A stretch of DNA of 64,000 bases from Tumebacillus amylolyticus (GTDB taxonomy: Bacteria > Bacillota > Bacilli > Tumebacillales > Tumebacillaceae): assembly GCF_016722965.1 (NCBI RefSeq), contig NZ_JAEQNB010000001.1:62001-126000 (forward strand). The letters are read 5' to 3'. The position numbers were made by a program, and so were the translations under genes. Numbering within the stretch: position 1 is the stretch's first letter; every line of letters begins with the position of its first letter. Shown here piece by piece: positions 59,719 to 64,000 of the stretch. Under the pieces are notes generated by a model. That model was not told the DNA's origin, searched no databases, and was given only the letters and a program-made list of their open reading frames with translations.

Positions 59719-59821
59719 TCAGGTTGAGTATGGAGAGGAGTACAGTCAGTATCCCGAAAATGATCGCAGCAACAAGCGAACCAAATGCAATCATCACAGT
59801 CAGAGTCTGAAATTCCGTCAT
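59705..59821 (-). CDS. Putative holin-like type I toxin, 38 residues
   Basis: 38 residues: a polar start (MTEFQTLTVM), one long hydrophobic helix (IAFGSLVAAIIFGILTVLLS) and a Lys tail, the form of the Hol_Tox/TxpA-type membrane toxins of Bacillota. AAGGGGGTGAG lies upstream of the ATG. The 3' end overlaps a plus-strand RNA region with its own promoter and hairpin, the arrangement of type I toxin-antitoxin pairs. Two decayed copies nearby support mobility or duplication. Confidence 0.75.
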   Translation of the reverse strand: MTEFQTLTVMIAFGSLVAAIIFGILTVLLSILNLTKKK

Positions 59822-59960
59822 ACCGATCTCACCCCCTTTCAGCAGGGGATGAGCCGACCGCCCTTGAGGAGCCTATTCAGTTGTGCTGATTGTATTCTAT
59901 CATAGGAGAATCTAAAGAGGAACGCTCGTTCTTTAGGGTGAGGTAATAATTTTACAGCAA

Positions 59961-60007
59961 TAAAAAGGGCCAGTAGACGGAGCGTACCTGTCTACTGGCC
60001 CTTTTTA
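59961..60007. terminator. Strong bidirectional terminator
   Basis: GGGCCAGTAGAC pairs with GTCTACTGGCCC, flanked by A5 and T5, at the 3' end of the ECF sigma gene. Confidence 0.88.
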
Positions 60008-60009
60008 TG

Positions 60010-60936
60010 CTAATGAGACCACTCCACCGCAGGCTTCTCCACCTGCAAGGGAATCCCCAGAACGCGACTTGCTTCCAGCAACAGCTCTTTGCAGAAGTAG
60101 TAACTCTTTTGCAGGACAAGTTGCCCGCTATCAAACTCAAAGTGCGAGATGTTATGCAACTCCCAACCTCCCGCAGAATTTCTCGCGGACACCACGAGGA
60201 CCTCTCGTCCCCAGAGTGTTTGCAAGGACGCTTGCAGATCGCCTTCTGCAAATCCGCACATGGAGCCGGTGAACATGTCGTCCTTGTTGAACTCTTGGAA
60301 CCCGGGGGCTGCGTCGTTGTGCATGTGCTCGCTCATCAACGGGATCAGGGCGGCTGGGTCTCCGTTCTGGAGAGCGTGGATGATCGTCTGCACAGCTTCA
60401 CGTTGAGAGGGGTGTGGCAGAGCTGTCACTTGCGTGCCCTGCTTGATTCCTCGCACGTTGCGTCTCGCGCGGTTTAGCAACGCGTACACCGAGCCTTGCG
60501 TGGCATGAATCATCCCGGCTACTTCGGACGCTTGAAATCCGAAGACTTCCATCAAAATGAACACGATGACCTGCCGCGGTGGCAAATGGGTCACGATCTC
60601 CTCCACAGCACCGGCAACCTCGATAGAATCGACGGTCTCCGCACCGACAAGTTCCACATCCTCTGAAAAATCCAGCGGGATGCGCCGTTTGCGGCAGTGG
60701 TCAATCCATGTGTTGCTGGCGATTCGAAACAAATACGCTTTGGGGAGCAGGGGATGCCACAGTTGGGCAAGGGAGGCAAACGCCTTGAGCATCGTCTCTT
60801 GAAAAAGGTCCTCTCCATCCCACGGAGACCCCGTCAACAGTTTGCAATACCGCCAAAGGTCCGCACGATGTGGTTCGATCTCTTGTTCAAATTGTCGGCG
60901 TAAGTCTCGCGCCGAGGAGCATAAGGTATCAGACAT
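60010..60936 (-). CDS. ECF sigma factor with SnoaL-like C-terminal domain
   Basis: 308 residues from ATG 60936 with AAGGAGGGA upstream. Sigma region 2 (YCKLLTGSPWDGEDLFQETM and AYLFRIASNTWIDHCRKRR), region 4 (LPPRQVIVFILMEVFGFQAS) and a C-terminal SnoaL-like/NTF2 fold of about 120 residues (TIIHALQNGDPAALIPLMSE). Such extended ECFs (ECF41/42/56-type) lack a classic anti-sigma and use the tail for control. The DGPF protein at 59101 may belong to the same system. Confidence 0.87.
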   Translation of the reverse strand: MSDTLCSSARDLRRQFEQEIEPHRADLWRYCKLLTGSPWDGEDLFQETMLKAFASLAQLWHPLLPKAYLFRIASNTWIDHCRKRRIPLDFSEDVELVGAETVDSIEVAGAVEEIVTHLPPRQVIVFILMEVFGFQASEVAGMIHATQGSVYALLNRARRNVRGIKQGTQVTALPHPSQREAVQTIIHALQNGDPAALIPLMSEHMHNDAAPGFQEFNKDDMFTGSMCGFAEGDLQASLQTLWGREVLVVSARNSAGGWELHNISHFEFDSGQLVLQKSYYFCKELLLEASRVLGIPLQVEKPAVEWSH

Positions 60937-61224
60937 ATAGGGTCCCTCCTTGGATACGTTCACTCGTATAGACGGAATTCCATAGCGAAATTATACGCGC
61001 CTGGAAAAAAGATTCCCAATGCTTCTTGGTCCAACCTGAAAAACTCCTCAAAGACTTGAGGAACGGATGACAAGACGGAACCTATAGAATTTAACCACGT
61101 CATTAGAATGGTTATCATGTATGGATTAAATCATAAAAAATATTTGAAAACGATTGACGTATTGTTACCTCTATATGTAATATAATATTTGTAACATAAA
61201 AATTCACATCGAGGTGACTACTCA

Positions 61225-61557
61225 ATGAGCAACATGCAACTTGTAGCAGCGGTTACATCTTCCCCGCACCCGCAGGCAGGTCAGAGTCATCGTTCTAGTG
61301 GAAATTTTAGTTATCAAAACCTCCCGCCCGGCACAACCAGTTTGCTTTGGGAAATCGACCAGAGCAACCCTGAGTGGCAAAGCATTTCGTTTGATGTCAT
61401 GCAGGATGTATCTGGAGGGAGCGACCCGGTCATTTTCAATTCCCTTATGTCGGGGAACCGTACCGACTTAGACGGGAGCGGTCGTTCGCTTTACATCGCG
61501 AATCCGGCTCATGCAACAGAAAGCTTTACTGTCCAGGTGTATGCACTTACTAATTAA
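61225..61557 (+). CDS. Hypothetical protein, 110 residues
   Basis: 110 residues, Ser/Gly/Asn-rich, probably a single beta-sandwich (FSYQNLPPGTTSLLWEIDQS, then NRTDLDGSGRSLYIANP). No obvious signal peptide. GAGGTGAC lies eight bases before the ATG, after an AT-rich promoter region with ATATAATATT. I recognise no family; resemblance to small secreted or spore-surface beta proteins is only impressionistic. Confidence 0.55.
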   Translation: MSNMQLVAAVTSSPHPQAGQSHRSSGNFSYQNLPPGTTSLLWEIDQSNPEWQSISFDVMQDVSGGSDPVIFNSLMSGNRTDLDGSGRSLYIANPAHATESFTVQVYALTN

Positions 61558-61659
61558 TTTGAAATAAATACCTAAGCTGGTTCTTGTTCAGACAGATGCC
61601 CCCTCTCTTCACGAAGGGCTCTGTCTGAATTCGTTTTTACCGGCATTCGTCTACGTTTC

Positions 61660-61735
61660 CCCACAAGGTGCCCACTCAGGTCAATGCCAATAGACCTCCT
61701 AAGCGGTTACGCTCAAAGGAGGTCTATTTTTGTCT
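61660..61735. repeat. Third, toxin-less copy of the type I locus
   Basis: GTGCCCACTCAGG then CAATAGACCTCCTAAGCGG and AAAGGAGGTCTATTTTTG: the antisense end of the toxin-antitoxin locus with its hairpin. The toxin frame has been replaced by the end of the next gene, for which the hairpin now acts as terminator. Confidence 0.6.
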
Positions 61736-61737
61736 GT

Positions 61738-62424
61738 TTATTTTTTATTGATCGTGATCGAAGAAATACTGCCGTTCGTGGCAAAGTCTTTCGTGTAGGA
61801 AATCGTAGCGGTCGCCGTCACGGTACCGTTGGGGCCGGTGATGGTGACGGTCGGAGCGGAGGAATACCCGGCTCCGGGATTCGTAATCGTGACCCCCGTT
61901 ACGACCCCGTTTGTCACGATTGGAGTTGCAGTTGCCGGCGTCACTTGCCACGTTTTACTTTGCTTGCCGTTGTAGCGGTAGAAGTTGGACACCTCATCCA
62001 AGCGTTCGTTGGTGATCCCGTACGGAGCCAAAACTTTCAGCAGCGCCGCTTTGTTTTTTCGAGCCAGTTCGGGACTCGGCGGGCTGTCCAAGCCGGACGG
62101 GGTGACTCCGCTAAACGCTTCTCGAAACACCTCCGTGGGAACCCCGAGCGCGGAGGCAATCAGGACGACAGGCCGCCCCTTGTCTCGCGGGTCTGTCTCA
62201 TATCCCCCCGAGATCACCACAGAATTCGTGACCGGATTGGTGGTCGGTGAAGGCGGGGACGGAGGGCGGGTATTCGTATTGTCGGTGCCACCCGGGCAGC
62301 CCTTCTGTGCTTGGCTTGTCGTTGCAGCAAATACTTTGTTCGTGCTGTTCCACGCAATTCCTACGCTCGTGACGACCATAACCGCTGCCATGCAGGTGAT
62401 GAGGTTCTTCATTTTTTTGTTCAT
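61738..62424 (-). CDS. Secreted protein of unknown function
   Basis: 228 residues with a signal peptide (KNLITCMAAVMVVTSVGIAW to about VFAAT), a Pro/Thr-rich linker (RPPSPPSPTTNPVTN), a helical part (SPELARKNKAALLKVLAPYG) and a C-terminal repeat of the kind GVTITNPGAGYSSAPTVTITGP found in surface proteins. The two-component system next door is divergent and may respond to the same envelope condition. Function unknown. Confidence 0.7.
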   Translation of the reverse strand: MNKKMKNLITCMAAVMVVTSVGIAWNSTNKVFAATTSQAQKGCPGGTDNTNTRPPSPPSPTTNPVTNSVVISGGYETDPRDKGRPVVLIASALGVPTEVFREAFSGVTPSGLDSPPSPELARKNKAALLKVLAPYGITNERLDEVSNFYRYNGKQSKTWQVTPATATPIVTNGVVTGVTITNPGAGYSSAPTVTITGPNGTVTATATISYTKDFATNGSISSITINKK

Positions 62425-62523
62425 TGGGATCGCTCCTCTTATTTAGTAGGTGTTGATACCAATAGTAGGACGACTTGGAGAAATTACGGTGAAAAAGGTA
62501 ACCAATTCGTTTATACTTTTGTT

Positions 62524-63198
62524 ATGAAAATCTTATTAGCGGAAGACGATCTCCGACTGGGCGAATTGACCGCTCATATGCTGAAGAAAAAAGCCGGCTG
62601 TACGGTAGACTGGGTAACAACCGGAAACGATGCGTTCGACTATGCGGTGGCTTCCACCTATGATATCGTGATTCTCGATTGGATGATGCCGGAAGGAGAT
62701 GGACGCGAAACGTGCGTCAAGCTGCGCAAAAGGGGCTATCTCGGCGCGATCCTCATGCTGACGGCGAAAGACACGTTGCAAGATCGCATCGAAGGTCTCG
62801 ATTCGGGAGCTGACGATTATCTGATCAAGCCGTTCCAGATGGACGAGTTGCTGGCACGGTTGCGAGCTTTGATGCGCAGAAACTTCGTCCCTCTTCAGGA
62901 GGATGTCCTCAAGTTTCGCGATCTGGAACTGCAACGGAAGAGTCAGATCGTCATCCAAGACGGCCAGGTCATCCAGTTAACCCCGCGCGAATTTCAAATT
63001 TTGGACCTGCTGTTGCAAAACAAAGGGCTCACTCTGTCACGCGAGGTCATTTTGGACAAAGTATGGGGTCTTGATGCCGATGTGGGTCTGAAGACGATTG
63101 ATGCTACCGTGAAATTAATCCGTAAAAAGCTCAAGCCATCCGACTCGCAGGGTCTCATCCTGAGCGTGAGAGGCGTAGGGTATAAAATTGAAGCATAA
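62524..63198 (+). CDS. OmpR-family response regulator
   Basis: 224 residues from ATG 62524. Receiver: LLAEDD, phospho-acceptor Asp in VILDWMMPEGDG, LTAKD, IKPF. C-terminal winged helix with VILDKVWGLDADVGLKTIDA and SVRGVGYKIEA. No Shine-Dalgarno is visible; a -10-like TATACT ends seven bases before the ATG, so the message may be leaderless. Its kinase follows 10 bases later. Targets unknown. Confidence 0.88.
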   Translation: MKILLAEDDLRLGELTAHMLKKKAGCTVDWVTTGNDAFDYAVASTYDIVILDWMMPEGDGRETCVKLRKRGYLGAILMLTAKDTLQDRIEGLDSGADDYLIKPFQMDELLARLRALMRRNFVPLQEDVLKFRDLELQRKSQIVIQDGQVIQLTPREFQILDLLLQNKGLTLSREVILDKVWGLDADVGLKTIDATVKLIRKKLKPSDSQGLILSVRGVGYKIEA

Positions 63199-63208
63199 CG
63201 GTGGCTCT

Positions 63209-64000
63209 ATGAAAAGGCGGCTTTTTAAAGGCGATTTGTTCGATCGGACGCGCAATACGCTCACGTTGCAATACAGCGGTGTCCTCATTGCGTTTCTCAG
63301 TTTGTTTGTCATCTTGGTGTATGTCTCCCTCTATGTATTCATCTGGAACGACCAGCGAACTCAACTGAACGAACTCGCCGACCGCGAAATTCACACTCTG
63401 CAAGCGTGGGCCGACCAAGACAGCGATCCGAATCGACGCCCGCCGCGCTCTGTGGAGGACGCATTCTCGACGAGCACGGATCAGTCGTTCTATTACTTGC
63501 TTGCTGACAATGGGACCCTGAATTTGGCGGATGAGATGCAGTCGGAATTGCGCCCTCAGGTGATGGCGTACATTTCGGAGGGACACTTCAAGGGGAACGG
63601 AATCGAGCAAGCAACCTTTCAAACGTACGACAACTTATCTGCAGATGAGCTCGGGCACCCGAACCGGAGCAAGGACGCAACCTTCCTCGTCACCCATCGG
63701 GTGTTGTACGGGAATCAAGTGCCCATCGGCACTTTGTATTTGGGAAAGGAAGTTACGTTCCAGCACGATCTGTTCCGTTGGCTGCTCCTGTTGCTTATCG
63801 GGATGGCGCTCGTTTTCTTTGTACTGGCTCTCTGGTTCAGCCGTCTGATGTCGCGCAAAGCGATGATCCCGATTGCCAAAGCGTACACGAAACAACGCGA
63901 GTTCGTGGCGGATGCTTCCCATGAACTGCGCACTCCGCTGAGCGTCCTGCTGGCCTCGATCGAAGCCCTTCAACTGGAAGAAACGATTGAGAGCGACCCT
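63209..64000 (+). CDS. Sensor histidine kinase, 5' part (CiaH-like), cut by window end
   Basis: 264 codons visible. A first membrane helix (GVLIAFLSLFVILVYVSLYV), an extracytoplasmic domain of about 130 residues, a second helix (LLLLLIGMALVFFVLALWF), a short linker without full HAMP (SRKAMIPIAKAYTKQREF) and the HisKA start with phospho-His in VADASHELRTPLSVLL. The short HAMP-less linker is typical of CiaH-like kinases. The start is ATG 63209; TTG 63188 is also possible. The ATPase domain lies beyond the window. Confidence 0.85.
   Translation, partial: MKRRLFKGDLFDRTRNTLTLQYSGVLIAFLSLFVILVYVSLYVFIWNDQRTQLNELADREIHTLQAWADQDSDPNRRPPRSVEDAFSTSTDQSFYYLLADNGTLNLADEMQSELRPQVMAYISEGHFKGNGIEQATFQTYDNLSADELGHPNRSKDATFLVTHRVLYGNQVPIGTLYLGKEVTFQHDLFRWLLLLLIGMALVFFVLALWFSRLMSRKAMIPIAKAYTKQREFVADASHELRTPLSVLLASIEALQLEETIESDP

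Noticed and set aside
1..64000. tRNA or rRNA genes
   Set aside because: No cloverleaf-like TTCGA/ATTCGA arm contexts or rRNA sequence were recognised by eye.

Overview
The window looks like the chromosome of a spore-forming Bacillota of the Alicyclobacillaceae type; Tumebacillus is the best guess, from gene content and moderately high GC. The backbone carries the dnaB / purA / walRKHIJ / htrA / rlmH neighbourhood that lies near the origin in Bacillales. TTG and GTG starts with strong Shine-Dalgarno sites are common, and sporulation-type genes (a LonC-like protease, a CxxH/CxxC protein) are present. No rRNA or tRNA gene was recognised.

Layout. 1-9.1 kb: the end of tyrS, a kinase-fold protein, then a five-gene exopolysaccharide operon matching B. 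subtilis ydaJKLMN, whose GGDEF-like protein has lost the catalytic motif but kept the c-di-GMP inhibitory-site motif. 9.1-14.6 kb: a J-domain protein, an acetyltransferase, a polysaccharide deacetylase, a flavoprotein, cheX-cheY and a MazG-like protein. 14.8-21.7 kb: rplI, lonC, dnaB, a nitrilase-fold protein that lacks its catalytic cysteine, and purA behind probable PurR boxes. 21.8-26.4 kb: a repeat-built secreted protein and a thiol-peroxide cluster (glutathione peroxidase, OhrR-like regulator, and a peroxiredoxin-like gene with an in-frame TGA exactly at its first active-site cysteine), then an MFS transporter. 26.5-34.6 kb: walR-walK-walH-walI-walJ, htrA, a CxxH/CxxC protein and rlmH.

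The most notable region is 34.6-54.2 kb. The last codons of rlmH (GAACCGTATCACAAATAG, then CGCATGTTTTTT) recur almost perfectly at 51765, about 17.2 kb away, with partial copies at 35269, 43908 and 54155. This is the target and arrangement of staphylococcal SCC elements. Inside lie two large serine recombinases (one broken by a stop codon), a DUF927-like P-loop ATPase of the kind found beside ccr genes, a II/X-type replication initiator, a tyrosine recombinase, a DUF262-HEPN gene pair, a deaminase-fold gene with a small overlapping partner, a CIRCE-controlled 42-residue protein and a tandem pair of paralogous unknowns. I read it as a composite SCC-like island built from several tandem units. 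The right ends keep a conserved coding tail on the minus strand, suggesting that attachment sites lie within recombinase 3' ends and that integration exchanges the recombinase C-terminus.

51.8-64 kb: accessory genes (macrolide-type glycosyltransferase, ricin-type lectin, VOC protein, peptidase S51, WYL regulator, YceI, YCII/DGPF protein, ECF sigma factor with a SnoaL-like tail), one intact and two decayed type I toxin-antitoxin-like loci, and a two-component system whose kinase runs off the window end.
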